A stretch of DNA of 64,000 nt, from positions 51,509-115,508 of the forward strand of contig VIAD01000010.1 of the NCBI GenBank assembly GCA_006546595.1. Reading direction: 5' to 3'. The translations under genes and the position numbers were made by a program. Origin of the DNA: Moraxellaceae bacterium AER2_44_116 (GTDB lineage: Bacteria; Pseudomonadota; Gammaproteobacteria; Pseudomonadales; Moraxellaceae). This document shows, piece by piece, positions 25,332 to 35,770 of the stretch; position 1 is the stretch's first letter, and the number at the start of each line of letters is the position of its first letter. Under the pieces are notes generated by a model that saw only the letters and a program-made list of their open reading frames with translations, had not been told where the DNA came from and searched no databases.

Positions 25332-27969
25332 TCCAAAAACCATTTATTTAAACGATTATCAAGCACCTTTATTTGTTATTCAGCATGTTGCCTTAACTGT
25401 TGATATTTTTACTGATTATACGGTGGTTACTTCGGCTTTACGTATTCAACCACAGCGTCAAGGCGAGCCGTTAGTGTTACATGGCGTTGATTTAGAATTA
25501 ATTACATTAACGATTAATGGGGAAGAATTAGCTGCCAATCAATATCAAGTCAATGGTGAAGAGTTAATTATTGCTGCTGTCCCCAATGAAGATTTTATTT
25601 TTAGTAGCGTTGTCAAAATATACCCACACAAAAACTTTGCCTTAGAAGGTTTATATTTATCGAAAGGTATGTATTGCACGCAATGTGAACCTGAAGGTTT
25701 TAGAAAAATTACCTATTATTTAGATCGTCCCGATGTGTTGTCGCTATTTACTACCACGATTACCGCCGATCAACAGCAATATCCGACATTATTAGCGAAT
25801 GGGAATTTAATTGCTCAAGGTCATGCGGGCGAAGGTCGTCATTTTGCAACATGGGAAGACCCATTCAAAAAGCCCAGTTATTTATTTGCGATGGTGGCAG
25901 GTAATTTGGCCTGTTTAACTGATCGCTTTAGCACGATGTCAGGTCGTGAAGTGGCGTTAAAAATATATGTTGAAGCACACGATTTACGCCAATGTCATCA
26001 TGCCATGGCGTCTTTAAAAGCGTCGATGCGTTGGGACGAGCAAAAGTATGGTCGTGAATACGATTTAGATATTTTTATGATTGTTGCCGTCAGCCATTTC
26101 AATATGGGAGCAATGGAAAACAAAGGCTTAAATATTTTTAATACCTCTTGTGTCTTAGCGCACCCCGAAACGACGACCGATTTAGGTTTTCAGCGGGTTG
26201 AGTCGGTGGTTGCCCATGAATATTTCCATAATTGGAGTGGTAATCGCGTCACTTGTCGTGATTGGTTTCAGTTAAGTCTCAAAGAAGGTTTTACCGTTTT
26301 CCGTGATCAACAGTTTTCGGCGGATCAATTATCCGCCAGTGTTCAGCGTATTGAAGATGTGACGATGTTGCGTAATGCCCAATTTTCTGAAGATGCAGGG
26401 CCTTTAGCGCATCCCGTTCGTCCTGAATCGTTTATTGAAATCAACAATTTTTATACCGCTACGGTTTATGAAAAAGGCGCGGAAATCGTGGGTATGTTGC
26501 ATACGGTATTGGGCGAAGCAGGATTTAGAAAAGGCACTGATTTATACTTTAGTCGTTTTGATGGTCAAGCGGTGACGGTAGAAGATTTTGTTCAGTCTTT
26601 AGCCGAAGCGAATGACACAGACTTAACGCCATTTATGCAATGGTATCGTCAGCCCTGTACGCCTGTATTAACGGTAACGGGCGAATACCAAGCCGAAGCA
26701 CAACAATATGTCTTAACGGTTAGTCAAAATACCCCCAGTAAACAAGGCTATTCTGAGCCAAAAACCTTACCTATTCCCGTTAAGTTAGCATTATTTGATG
26801 AGCAGGGTCAGGCTGTCCCGTTGGTGTTATTAGGCGAGAGTGGTGCACATGCAGTTTATGAGCGTGTGTTAATTGCCGATGCCGCTGAGCAAACGTGGAT
26901 TTTTACAGGTATTGGCAGTGCAATGATTCCCTCATTGTTGCGTGACTTTTCTGCACCCGTGATATTGAATTATGAGACTTCTGACCACGAATTATTATTT
27001 TTAATGCAGCATGATAATAACGGCTTTAATCGTTGGTTGTCGGCACAAACGTTGTTTGAGCGCATGTTGTTAACGATGATGAAGGCAGAAAACAGCGCGG
27101 ATATGTTAGCCTCGATTGATTTGTACGGTTTGTTGAATGCGCTACAGGGCTTTTTGCCAAAATTAGCCCAGCAAGACCCTGCATTGGCGGCGAAATTATT
27201 GACCTTGCCAAGCGAAAATTATTTGGCCGAAAAAACAGCAGTGATAAATCCGAGTGTGATTCATCAGGCGCGAGTGAGCTTACAACAAGCGATTGCTCAC
27301 GCATTAAACGGCTTTTTTGCCGAGCAATATGCTCACAACCAAAGCGATCACGGTGGCTATATTTACGACAGTGTTGCTATTGCAACGCGCTCATGGCGTG
27401 AACTGTGTTTGCATTATTTATTGGTGGCGGTGGAGAATCAATCCGCGCAAGCCTTAGCAGCTCAGCAATATCAACATGCACAACACATGACTGACAGATT
27501 AGTAGCTTTACGTGGTTTGGTACACAGCAATGCAGCACAAGCCGTTGATTGTTTGGCCGATTTTTATCAGCGTTTTCAACAAGAAGCATTAGTTGTCGAT
27601 AGTTGGTTTGCTGTGCAAGCAACCAATCCTAAAGCAACGATTAACGATATTGACGCATTGTGCCAGCATTCCGCATTCGCCTTAACAAATCCTAATCGCT
27701 TGCGGTCGGTATTGGCACAGTTTGCCAATGCCAACCCTGTACAGTTTCATCAGGCGGATGGCTCTGGTTATCGTTTTGTTGCTGAGAAAATTGCTGAACT
27801 GGATAAGATTAATCCGCAAATTGCGTCACGGTTATTAGGCGCGTTTAGTCGCTGGAAGCGTTTAGAAAGTGGCCGTCAACAACAGGCTTTGATTGCGTTA
27901 CAGCAGCTCAGTACGCAACAGTTATCAAATGATACCTACGAAACCTTAAATCGCTTATTGACGAGTTGA
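25324..27969 (+). CDS. pepN: Aminopeptidase N
   Basis: This 881-residue M1-family zinc metalloprotease removes N-terminal residues from peptides in the cytosol. The GAMEN exopeptidase motif appears as MGAMENKGLNIFN. The zinc site is HEYFHNWSGNR with the second Glu in LKEGFTVFRDQQF. Length and the C-terminal helical superhelix match the E. coli PepN family. GGAGA lies before the ATG at 25324. The gene overlaps the DUF2797 gene, an arrangement seen in other gammaproteobacteria. A weak hairpin downstream may end the transcript. Confidence 0.96.
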   Translation: MSNPKTIYLNDYQAPLFVIQHVALTVDIFTDYTVVTSALRIQPQRQGEPLVLHGVDLELITLTINGEELAANQYQVNGEELIIAAVPNEDFIFSSVVKIYPHKNFALEGLYLSKGMYCTQCEPEGFRKITYYLDRPDVLSLFTTTITADQQQYPTLLANGNLIAQGHAGEGRHFATWEDPFKKPSYLFAMVAGNLACLTDRFSTMSGREVALKIYVEAHDLRQCHHAMASLKASMRWDEQKYGREYDLDIFMIVAVSHFNMGAMENKGLNIFNTSCVLAHPETTTDLGFQRVESVVAHEYFHNWSGNRVTCRDWFQLSLKEGFTVFRDQQFSADQLSASVQRIEDVTMLRNAQFSEDAGPLAHPVRPESFIEINNFYTATVYEKGAEIVGMLHTVLGEAGFRKGTDLYFSRFDGQAVTVEDFVQSLAEANDTDLTPFMQWYRQPCTPVLTVTGEYQAEAQQYVLTVSQNTPSKQGYSEPKTLPIPVKLALFDEQGQAVPLVLLGESGAHAVYERVLIADAAEQTWIFTGIGSAMIPSLLRDFSAPVILNYETSDHELLFLMQHDNNGFNRWLSAQTLFERMLLTMMKAENSADMLASIDLYGLLNALQGFLPKLAQQDPALAAKLLTLPSENYLAEKTAVINPSVIHQARVSLQQAIAHALNGFFAEQYAHNQSDHGGYIYDSVAIATRSWRELCLHYLLVAVENQSAQALAAQQYQHAQHMTDRLVALRGLVHSNAAQAVDCLADFYQRFQQEALVVDSWFAVQATNPKATINDIDALCQHSAFALTNPNRLRSVLAQFANANPVQFHQADGSGYRFVAEKIAELDKINPQIASRLLGAFSRWKRLESGRQQQALIALQQLSTQQLSNDTYETLNRLLTS

Positions 27970-27990
27970 TGGAATTTGCACAGTATCGCA

Positions 27991-28018
27991 GGGGCAGACC
28001 TAAGCGTTTGCCCCGTTG
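27991..28018 (+). terminator. Possible terminator after pepN
   Basis: Inverted repeat GGGGCA (27991-27996) and TGCCCC (28009-28014) with a 12-base loop, followed by GTTGTGTTT. The stem is short and the T tract poor. Confidence 0.45.
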
Positions 28019-28129
28019 TGTTTAATGATATAAATGCACGAAAATTTTACAGTACAGTGTTACCGTAGTACTGCACTAAAAACACCATAAATAAAATTCA
28101 AAAATAATAGACAGCACAAGGAGTTAACA

Positions 28130-31100
28130 ATGTTATCAGTCACTGAAACATGGTCTCAACAAACACGAAGCAGTTGTTTGGACGTCTGTGCTGTTCATGA
28201 TAATCCCATTTTTATTAGTTTTGCCGAACGAGCTTTAAAAGCGTTATTAGCAGACGAATTACGTCGCTATACGCCTCATTCATTGGCTGCTTGTTTATGG
28301 GATTTTTGGCAGTTTGTGGTTGATAGTCGGCAAGAAGTCAATTTGCGAATTATTAATCCAGAGCCCGCCAAAGCAGGATGGCGCGCCGAAGGCACGGTGA
28401 TTGAGTTATACAGCGGCGAAATGCCCTTTTTATTAAACACCTTACGTATTGCTTTACAGCGTGGTGGTTACGATATTCAAGTGTTGATGGATTTGAATAT
28501 TCCGTTGCGTCGAAATCGTTATTTTCAAATTACTGCCTTGCCAACAACAGCCCATGCCAATGTTGAAGAGTATAGAACCCTCGTCCATATTGAACTTGCC
28601 CATTATTATCAAGGCGAAGAGCTGCAAGCATTAGAAACGCATATTCATGATGCGATGGGGATGTTGAAACAAGTAGTGACGACTTTTCCACGGATGCAAA
28701 CCTTAGTACGTGAAGCGGCACAGTCGTTAATTGAAAAAATGCCTAAAGAGGGTGATGCCGCCGTTGTCCGTATGGAAGGCCATGCGTTCTTGCAATGGCT
28801 CATGCGTGGCCACTTTACTTTTTTGTCAGTGATGCATCTTAATGCCGAGGGTAAAGTTGAATTTTCAGGTTTAGGGAGCTGGCCAAATCTACATATTGAT
28901 TGGTTGGATAAAATTAGCTTTGAAGCCAATGATTGCCGTTTGTTATTTGGCAAGTCATTAACCCGCGCACCCATTCATCATGATCGCTATGCCGATGTCA
29001 TTATTGTGCCGATGCCAGATGGTAAAAGTGAATACCGCTTTTTTGGCTTATACACCAGTCGTGTCAATCAGCATGACCCCATGACCATGCCCGTTTTACG
29101 CCACAAAATCACGACGGTGGATATTTTTTCGGGTTTACGCAAAATAAGCCACGATGGCCGTAATTTTGATCGAATGTTAAGAACACATCCTCGTGATGAA
29201 TTATTATTAGCAACTGATCAAGATTTGCTGTCAGCATTTTTGCCAATGGTAAAACAAAAGTATGGCAATGAGCTACGGTTTGTCTGGCGTGTAGACCCGT
29301 GGAAACGCTTTGTTTCCGTGTTTATTTACATGCCAAAACCCTTGTATAACGAGACTTTTGTCAGTCGTACAGGCGAGTTTTTACAAGCGCGTTTTAATGC
29401 CAGTGATGTGGTCATGACGGCATTCGTTTCTGAGCATCGTTGGATTCGTTTGCATGGCTCATTAGTTTTTGAAGATAAAAATCCGCCTCGTATTAACATC
29501 GAAGAAACAGAGTCGGTGCTCAAGCGTTTAGCTCGGACATGGGAAGATGAGCTGTTGGCGTTACTGATGACAAAATATCAGTCGATCTTAGCCAATCAAC
29601 TCTATCGTCGTTATCAACATGTTTTTCCTCTGAACTATAAAGATAATTACCGTCCTCAAGATGCAATTACCGACATATCTTTATTAGAAACGTTACGTCA
29701 AGATGCGCCGTTGGCGGTTGAAGTATTACCCACGGAAGGACGTTCTGCGCGTTTTAAGTTGTTGCAATGGAATCAGCAATTATCGTTATCCCGTGTGATG
29801 CCGATTTTAGAAAGCTTTGGCCTGAAAGTGCTTCAAGAACAAGCTTTTGCTTTACTGCATGAAGATAATTGTTTGTGGTTGCATGATTTTCGTACAGAGT
29901 TACCTGATGGTTTGCCGAAAGAGGTGTTTGCTCAATCCTTATCTTATGTGCGTGATGCCATGCAGGTGTTTTGGCAGGGCGGTATTGAGGCCGATGTCTT
30001 TAACCGTTTAGTGACGGTCTTGCCGTGTCGGTGGCGTGAAGCACATATTTTTCGGGTGTTATCGGCGTATCTCAAGCAAGTAGCTTTTCCTTTGTCCGCA
30101 TTGGCGCAAGCCGAAGCGCTAACACGTTACCCGACAATTGGTCGTAGTTTATTAGAATTATTTCAAGCACGTTTTGACCCTAATATCACGACGGATCGCC
30201 AAGAGCGACAGGTCGCCATTCTTAAACGGATTGACTTGGCATTGGATAAAGTCCAAACAATGGCGGATGAGCGCGTATTGCGTGAGTTTATGACCTTGAT
30301 TTTGGCCATTGTGCGGACTAATTTTTATGTGAAATCGGCAATAGAGGCGCAACGAATTAGCTTTAAGTTTGATTCTGGCGTGTTAAGAATGTTGCCAGAC
30401 CCTAAGCCGTGGCGTGAAATCTTTGTTTATAGTCCTGATGTCATGGGCTTGCACTTACGTTTTGGTGCTGTGGCACGAGGCGGCATTCGTTGGTCTGATC
30501 GCCCTGAAGATTTTCGCACCGAAGTTTTAGGTTTAGTGAAGTCACAACAAGTCAAAAATGCCGTGATTGTTCCTGTTGGTGCAAAAGGTGCATTTGTAGT
30601 ACGCACCGTCTATGGAGATAAGCAAGACATTGGTCTGCATGCCTATAAAGAGTTTTTACGGGGCATATTAGACGTTACCGATAATCGCCAAAAAGACAAA
30701 ATCATTGCCCCTAAAGATGTCGTTTGTCATGATGATGATGATTCTTACTTAGTGGTTGCCGCCGACAAAGGCACCGCGAGTTTTTCTGATACCGCTAATA
30801 CGGTTGCGGCTGAATACCAGTTTTGGCTAGGCGATGCCTTTGCATCGGGTGGCAGTAACGGCTATGACCATAAAAAAATTGGCATTACCGCTCGTGGTGC
30901 GTATGTTTCTTTAGTGCATTTAGCGCGTGAATGTGGTTTTAATCCTTCAATCACACCATTTACGATGGCAGGTATTGGCGATATGTCTGGTGACGTTTTT
31001 GGCAATGGGTTGTTACAAAGCCCTCATACCAAATTAGTCGCCGCATTTAATCATAGTCATATTTTTATTGACCCAACACCGCACGCCGCGATCAGCTTTG

Positions 31101-32860
31101 CGGAGCGTCAGCGTTTGTTTGCCTTACCAAAAAGTAATTGGTCAGATTATAACCGTAAATTGATTTCAGAAGGTGGCGGTGTTTTTGCCCGTAGTCCGAA
31201 AAAAATATCGTTAAGCATTGAAATGAAAGTAGTATTAGCGACCGATGTTGATACCATGACGGCTGACGAATTAATTAGCGCGATTTTACAAATGCCTGTT
31301 GATGTGCTGTGGAATGGCGGTATTGGCACTTATGTTAAATCAAGCGATGAAAACCATCATGATGTGGGTGACCGAACGAATGATTCAGTACGCGTCAATG
31401 GTAATCAATTACGCGCTAGAATTGTCTGTGAAGGCGGGAATTTAGGGTTGACCCAACGCGCCCGTATTGAATATCAACTAAATGGTGGTTTGTGCCATAC
31501 TGACTTTATTGATAACTCAGGCGGAGTGGATTGCTCTGACCATGAAGTCAATATCAAAATATTTTTACAACGTGAACAGCAAGCAAAACGCTTATCACAA
31601 GGCGACTATAAACGCTTGTTAGCGGAATGGCGTGATGAAGTTGCTGAGTCGGTGTTAGCGGACAATTATTCACAAACACAATTTCTTGCGATTGCCAACA
31701 ATCAAGCCTTAGTGCGCCATCGTGAATATGCAACTTTGGCGGATTTTTTAGAAATCCATGCAGGTTTAGATCGTCATTTAGAAGCCTTGCCCGATGCTCG
31801 TACGTGGGAGTCAAGAGGTCGTACTCAACAACCGTTAACCCGTGCTGAATTAGCGATTTTATTGGCCTATAGTAAAAATTGGTTAAAGCTAGCGTTGGCG
31901 ACACCTGAACTGGCTAACGATAAGTATTTGTTGGCCGAGCTAAAAAGTTCGTTCCCTGCGGCTATTCGTCAAAACTATGGTTCAACCCTACAAAAACATC
32001 CGTTGGCTATCCCTTTAGCGGCCACGCGTTTGGCTAGTTTAATGACTGAGCGTTTAGGCATGGGCGCATTGCCGCGTTTATTACGTCATGAAGGGAGTAA
32101 TCCATTAAAAGTTGCGCGTGCTTTTATGATTGCGCGCTCGTTACTGGCACTGGATAGCTTATGGCAGCAGTTAGATGACTGTGCGAGCACAGTGCCTGAT
32201 AAAGTGCTGTTACCTCAATATGCCGCACTACAACGTTACGCTCGCCGTGCCTGTGGCTGGTTTTTACCCTACGCTAATAAGCCGACACAAGAAGTGATAG
32301 CTAGCTTTGATATGTTATTGCCGTTGTTAACGCATTTACCTGAACATCTCAATCACAAACGTTTAGATGCGTGGAAAAACGCTAAAAATAGCCTAGTGGT
32401 GCAAGGTTTGCCCGAAGCCTTAGCCGTGCGTATGGCTTCTTTAGATCAAGTATTACCCCTATTGGATATTTGTCGTGTCGCGCAAGAAACAGGAGTGTCT
32501 GTTGAACATGCCGCTGATGTGTATGAAATGGTAGAGGAAACATTGGGTTTAACAGATGTTCAACGTGCGCTGCAAGACCTGAATGTTGCCAACAGTTGGG
32601 AAGCCGCAGCTCGTGATCAATTGCGTGCAGGCTTATTACGAGATATGGCGACACTGACAGATTATGTGGTGAAGCAATGGCGCGATTCTCAACAAGAGCA
32701 AAAAGTGTGGCTAAGCACATGGTTACAGCAACAACAGCAAGTGTTTAGTGACTGGCGACAATTTCGTTGTCGATTGAGTCCCGCAGATTTAACTGGCTAT
32801 GCACCTTATGTAGTATTGACATCTCAGTTAAATAAGTTATTGCAGCAATTAATGGTGTAG
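28130..32860 (+). CDS. gdhB: NAD-specific glutamate dehydrogenase, large (180 kDa) type
   Basis: This 1576-residue enzyme converts glutamate to 2-oxoglutarate and ammonium with NAD+. The long N-terminal regulatory region (about 1-720) contains ACT-like segments. The catalytic core begins with GGIRWSDRPEDFRTEVLGLVK and PVGAKGAFV, and includes DGDDS-like APKDVVCHDDDDSYLVVAADKG. The NAD-binding part has GIGDMSGDVFGNG, DVLWNGGIGTYVK and CEGGNLGLTQ. Length matches the L_GDH2 family. AAGGAG lies 6 bases before the ATG. It stands alone with its own leader and supports amino-acid catabolism. Confidence 0.96.
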   Translation: MLSVTETWSQQTRSSCLDVCAVHDNPIFISFAERALKALLADELRRYTPHSLAACLWDFWQFVVDSRQEVNLRIINPEPAKAGWRAEGTVIELYSGEMPFLLNTLRIALQRGGYDIQVLMDLNIPLRRNRYFQITALPTTAHANVEEYRTLVHIELAHYYQGEELQALETHIHDAMGMLKQVVTTFPRMQTLVREAAQSLIEKMPKEGDAAVVRMEGHAFLQWLMRGHFTFLSVMHLNAEGKVEFSGLGSWPNLHIDWLDKISFEANDCRLLFGKSLTRAPIHHDRYADVIIVPMPDGKSEYRFFGLYTSRVNQHDPMTMPVLRHKITTVDIFSGLRKISHDGRNFDRMLRTHPRDELLLATDQDLLSAFLPMVKQKYGNELRFVWRVDPWKRFVSVFIYMPKPLYNETFVSRTGEFLQARFNASDVVMTAFVSEHRWIRLHGSLVFEDKNPPRINIEETESVLKRLARTWEDELLALLMTKYQSILANQLYRRYQHVFPLNYKDNYRPQDAITDISLLETLRQDAPLAVEVLPTEGRSARFKLLQWNQQLSLSRVMPILESFGLKVLQEQAFALLHEDNCLWLHDFRTELPDGLPKEVFAQSLSYVRDAMQVFWQGGIEADVFNRLVTVLPCRWREAHIFRVLSAYLKQVAFPLSALAQAEALTRYPTIGRSLLELFQARFDPNITTDRQERQVAILKRIDLALDKVQTMADERVLREFMTLILAIVRTNFYVKSAIEAQRISFKFDSGVLRMLPDPKPWREIFVYSPDVMGLHLRFGAVARGGIRWSDRPEDFRTEVLGLVKSQQVKNAVIVPVGAKGAFVVRTVYGDKQDIGLHAYKEFLRGILDVTDNRQKDKIIAPKDVVCHDDDDSYLVVAADKGTASFSDTANTVAAEYQFWLGDAFASGGSNGYDHKKIGITARGAYVSLVHLARECGFNPSITPFTMAGIGDMSGDVFGNGLLQSPHTKLVAAFNHSHIFIDPTPHAAISFAERQRLFALPKSNWSDYNRKLISEGGGVFARSPKKISLSIEMKVVLATDVDTMTADELISAILQMPVDVLWNGGIGTYVKSSDENHHDVGDRTNDSVRVNGNQLRARIVCEGGNLGLTQRARIEYQLNGGLCHTDFIDNSGGVDCSDHEVNIKIFLQREQQAKRLSQGDYKRLLAEWRDEVAESVLADNYSQTQFLAIANNQALVRHREYATLADFLEIHAGLDRHLEALPDARTWESRGRTQQPLTRAELAILLAYSKNWLKLALATPELANDKYLLAELKSSFPAAIRQNYGSTLQKHPLAIPLAATRLASLMTERLGMGALPRLLRHEGSNPLKVARAFMIARSLLALDSLWQQLDDCASTVPDKVLLPQYAALQRYARRACGWFLPYANKPTQEVIASFDMLLPLLTHLPEHLNHKRLDAWKNAKNSLVVQGLPEALAVRMASLDQVLPLLDICRVAQETGVSVEHAADVYEMVEETLGLTDVQRALQDLNVANSWEAAARDQLRAGLLRDMATLTDYVVKQWRDSQQEQKVWLSTWLQQQQQVFSDWRQFRCRLSPADLTGYAPYVVLTSQLNKLLQQLMV

Positions 32861-33143
32861 AATCCATTCATGGAACGCAAGTTTTCTGTATTTTTGCTGG
32901 TATTGTATTGCGCGTAGAAGTGATTTTATAGTTGTTTCTACGTGTGACTTTATTTTGTCATAGACAAATTTTTTCTTTTATTGCGTGGTTTTTGATTAAA
33001 ATGTTAGACTTGCAAAAGTGCAACTTGTCTAAGTAAATTACATGTTTCGTACGCCAAGAGCGACCTTGCGAACACTTCTTTTTTATACATTTTACTAAAA
33101 TACACCTATCTAAAATAATTCAGGATGAGTCAGGAGTTTTACT
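32861..33143. other. Intergenic region gdhB to sensor gene
   Basis: About 280 AT-rich bases without a supportable open frame, RNA gene or strong hairpin. The only clear element is the AGGAG ribosome site just before 33144. Confidence 0.5.
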
Positions 33144-34919
33144 ATGCCGCTCAAAGGCTATTACCGTAACGAATTAGAAAACGTTGATAAAGGCTCTAAG
33201 CGTTTACGCGAAGTCATGGATGGACTCAGCCCTGCTTTTTTTGTTGGAATGCTCACTGTCGAAGGCGTAATGACCTATACCAATCGCACGTCACTAGAGG
33301 CTATTGGCCTAGAATTAAAAGATGTCATTGGTCGGCGTTTTGAAGATACGCCGTGGTGGGCTTATTCAGAGTTGTATCGTCAACAATTACGTGAGGCAAT
33401 TGCTCGTGCTGCTGCGGGTGAAGCTTCACGTTTTGATTTGATATGTCAGAGTTTAGAGGGGCGTCTATTAACACTGGATTTTTCACTAAACCCTATATTT
33501 GATGTCAAAAAGAATGTGTCGTACCTTGTACCATCGGCGCATGATGTTACCGAGCGTAGAGCAGCAGAACGGGCATTAAAAATGCTGAGTATATGTAATA
33601 AATCATTACTTCATGCTCAGGACGAAGCCACTTTACTCCATGAGATTTGTCAGCTTATTGTCGATGTAGGCGGTTATCGTATGGCATGGGTCGGTTTTGC
33701 AGAAAATGACGACGATAAAACGATTAAACCAATAGCTTATGCAGGCAATAATCAGGGGTATTTGTCAAATATCACGATTTCTTGGGATGAGAATAGTCCT
33801 CTTGGGCAAAGTCCTGCGGGTAAGTGCATACGTAATGGTGTATCTATTGTTTGTAAAGATACCAGAGTAGATTCTGCTATAGAAAATTGGCGAAAATTGA
33901 TGTTGGAGCGAGGCTATTTGGGGTTAGTGGCTTTACCTTTGCGTCATGAGCAGCAGACTTTTGGTCTTTTGGGACTCTATTCTGCTAATGTTCTTCACAT
34001 CACAGATGACGAGACGAATTTGTTGCAGGAAATGGTTGATAACCTTGCCTATGGCATAATTACCCTGCGAGCAAAGAAAGAAAGTCAACGTGTTTTATCG
34101 GTCGTGAATAAAATTGCTGAGAGTGTTGCCCTCAGTACAGGCGCAGAGTTTTTAGAAAAATTAGTGCTGAACATGACAGAGGCGGTGGGGGCGCAAGTTG
34201 GGATTATCATGCGTTTACAAGCAGGAGAACCCCCGTATTCACGGACTGTGGTTGTAGCTGTTGATGGACAAATTGTCAGCAATTTTAATGTGATGATTAA
34301 TGGCACGCCTTGTGAAAATTTGAGTGGTAATTCACCTGAATGGATTGTGCCTGCTAATGTTGTCGCATTGTATCCACGCGCCGAAAAACTGTCGGTATTA
34401 GGTGCGGAGTCTTACGTTGGCAGGCGAATTGAAGATTCAATGGGGCAGTCAATGGGGCAAATTTTTGTTCTATTTCGTCAGCCTTTAGTACATGCCGATT
34501 TTGTCGCTTCAGTGTTGAAAATTTTTACATCGCGTGTTGCCGCAGAGCTAGAGCGACAAGAAAAACAAGCGCTTATTAATGAACAAGCCTCTTGGCTCAA
34601 TGAAGCACGTCATGTGGTGATTGTGCGTGACTTAGATCATCGTATTAAGTTTTGGAATCAAAGCGCGGAAAAGTTGTATGGTTGGTCAAAAGAAGAGGCA
34701 TTAGGCCGTTCTCTTGCCGATTTACTCTATAGCGATCCTGCGCCGTATTATGCGGCAACGAAGACAACATTAGAGACAGGTGAGTGGCGTGGTGAAATTT
34801 CACAACGCCATAAAGATGGCAGTGCATTGAGAGTTAACGCACATTGCAGTCTTATATTTGACGAGCAAGGTCAGCCAAAATCTATTTTTGCCATTAACCA
34901 AGATATGACAAATTATTAG
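33144..34919 (+). CDS. PAS-GAF-GAF-PAS sensor protein without an output domain
   Basis: This 591-residue protein has a PAS domain at about 25-145 (VEGVMTYTNRTSLEAIGLELKD, ending HDVTERRAAERAL). A GAF domain covers about 155-310 (VGGYRMAWVGFAENDD, GYLGLVALPLRHE). A second, more divergent GAF domain covers about 320-475 (VLNMTEAVGAQVGIIMRL). A C-terminal PAS domain spans about 480-591 (ARHVVIVRDLDHRIKFWNQS, FAINQDMTNY). It stops at the point where a linker to a kinase, GGDEF or EAL domain normally starts (QDMTNY then stop). AGGAG lies upstream of the ATG. No partner gene is adjacent; it may act through protein contact or be a shortened sensor. Confidence 0.85.
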   Translation: MPLKGYYRNELENVDKGSKRLREVMDGLSPAFFVGMLTVEGVMTYTNRTSLEAIGLELKDVIGRRFEDTPWWAYSELYRQQLREAIARAAAGEASRFDLICQSLEGRLLTLDFSLNPIFDVKKNVSYLVPSAHDVTERRAAERALKMLSICNKSLLHAQDEATLLHEICQLIVDVGGYRMAWVGFAENDDDKTIKPIAYAGNNQGYLSNITISWDENSPLGQSPAGKCIRNGVSIVCKDTRVDSAIENWRKLMLERGYLGLVALPLRHEQQTFGLLGLYSANVLHITDDETNLLQEMVDNLAYGIITLRAKKESQRVLSVVNKIAESVALSTGAEFLEKLVLNMTEAVGAQVGIIMRLQAGEPPYSRTVVVAVDGQIVSNFNVMINGTPCENLSGNSPEWIVPANVVALYPRAEKLSVLGAESYVGRRIEDSMGQSMGQIFVLFRQPLVHADFVASVLKIFTSRVAAELERQEKQALINEQASWLNEARHVVIVRDLDHRIKFWNQSAEKLYGWSKEEALGRSLADLLYSDPAPYYAATKTTLETGEWRGEISQRHKDGSALRVNAHCSLIFDEQGQPKSIFAINQDMTNY

Positions 34920-34946
34920 GGGTTATTGTATTGAAGACTCTTTTGG

Positions 34947-34996
34947 CTTCGACTCTGCTCAGCCAACGCATAAACGCCCCCTGAGCGGAGTCGAAG
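34947..34996. repeat. REP-like hairpin, copy 1 (CTTCGACTC family)
   Basis: CTTCGACTCTGCTCAG (34947-34962) and CTGAGCGGAGTCGAAG (34981-34996) are inverted with one mismatch and an 18-base loop. The same arms recur at 52635-52684. It lies between convergent genes and could also end transcripts. Confidence 0.8.
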
Positions 34997-35022
34997 GGAA
35001 ATTACTGCCCACACAACAAATA

Positions 35023-35562
35023 TCACACGCGAATCTCACGCCACTCGCCCATTTCTAAACCGTCAACCGACCAGTCGCCAATTTGCACTCGCACTAAACG
35101 TAATGTCGGAAAGCCCACCGCAGCAGTCATACGTCGCACTTGGCGATTTCTCCCTTCGCTAATCACTAACTCGACCCAACTTGTTGGAATATTGGCACGG
35201 TAACGAATCGGTGGTGTACGTGGCCATAATTCAGGTTCATTAAGCTTGCGTGCATGGGCAGGACGCGTCATGCCGTCATTTAACCCTACGCCACGTTTTA
35301 ATTGCTGCACAGCATCCTCGGAAATGTCGTTATCAACTTGTGCCCAATACGTTTTAGCTAACTTAAATTTAGGCTCAGTAATGCGTGAGTTGAGCTTGCC
35401 ATCATCGGTTAACAACAGTAAACCTTCAGAGTCATGGTCGAGACGGCCACAAGGATGAATAGTGGGGTCATCAAAAAAATCCGCCAGTGTGGGTTTGTCA
35501 TCGGTACGTCGAAATTGACATAACACGCCATAGGGTTTATTAAATAAAATCAAACGACTCAT
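35023..35562 (-). CDS. rluE: 23S rRNA pseudouridine synthase, RluE-type
   Basis: This 179-residue RsuA-family enzyme isomerises a uridine in 23S rRNA (U2457 for E. coli RluE). The catalytic motif is GRLDHDSEGLLLLTDDG with the nucleophilic Asp. It begins MSRLILFNKPYGVLCQF and ends with SEGRNRQVRRMTAAVGFPTLRLVR. There is no N-terminal S4 domain, consistent with RluE/short RsuA types. The ATG at 35562 gives the family N-terminus; an in-frame GTG lies at 35586. Confidence 0.92.
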   Translation of the reverse strand: MSRLILFNKPYGVLCQFRRTDDKPTLADFFDDPTIHPCGRLDHDSEGLLLLTDDGKLNSRITEPKFKLAKTYWAQVDNDISEDAVQQLKRGVGLNDGMTRPAHARKLNEPELWPRTPPIRYRANIPTSWVELVISEGRNRQVRRMTAAVGFPTLRLVRVQIGDWSVDGLEMGEWREIRV

Positions 35563-35770
35563 AGACTTAGACTCAAGCAATATCACTAATATTTATGGTG
35601 ATATTTATTATAAAAATGATTTTGGCAGTTAATTTTCTACCGATAACGATTACCATTGCACCATGACTTGAACGCTACCGCGTACTGGGCAAGTGAGCGA
35701 ACATTAAAACCCGTGTTCATTCTAAACATATTATTTTTTATATTACACACGACAAGGGAGTACCTTCACA

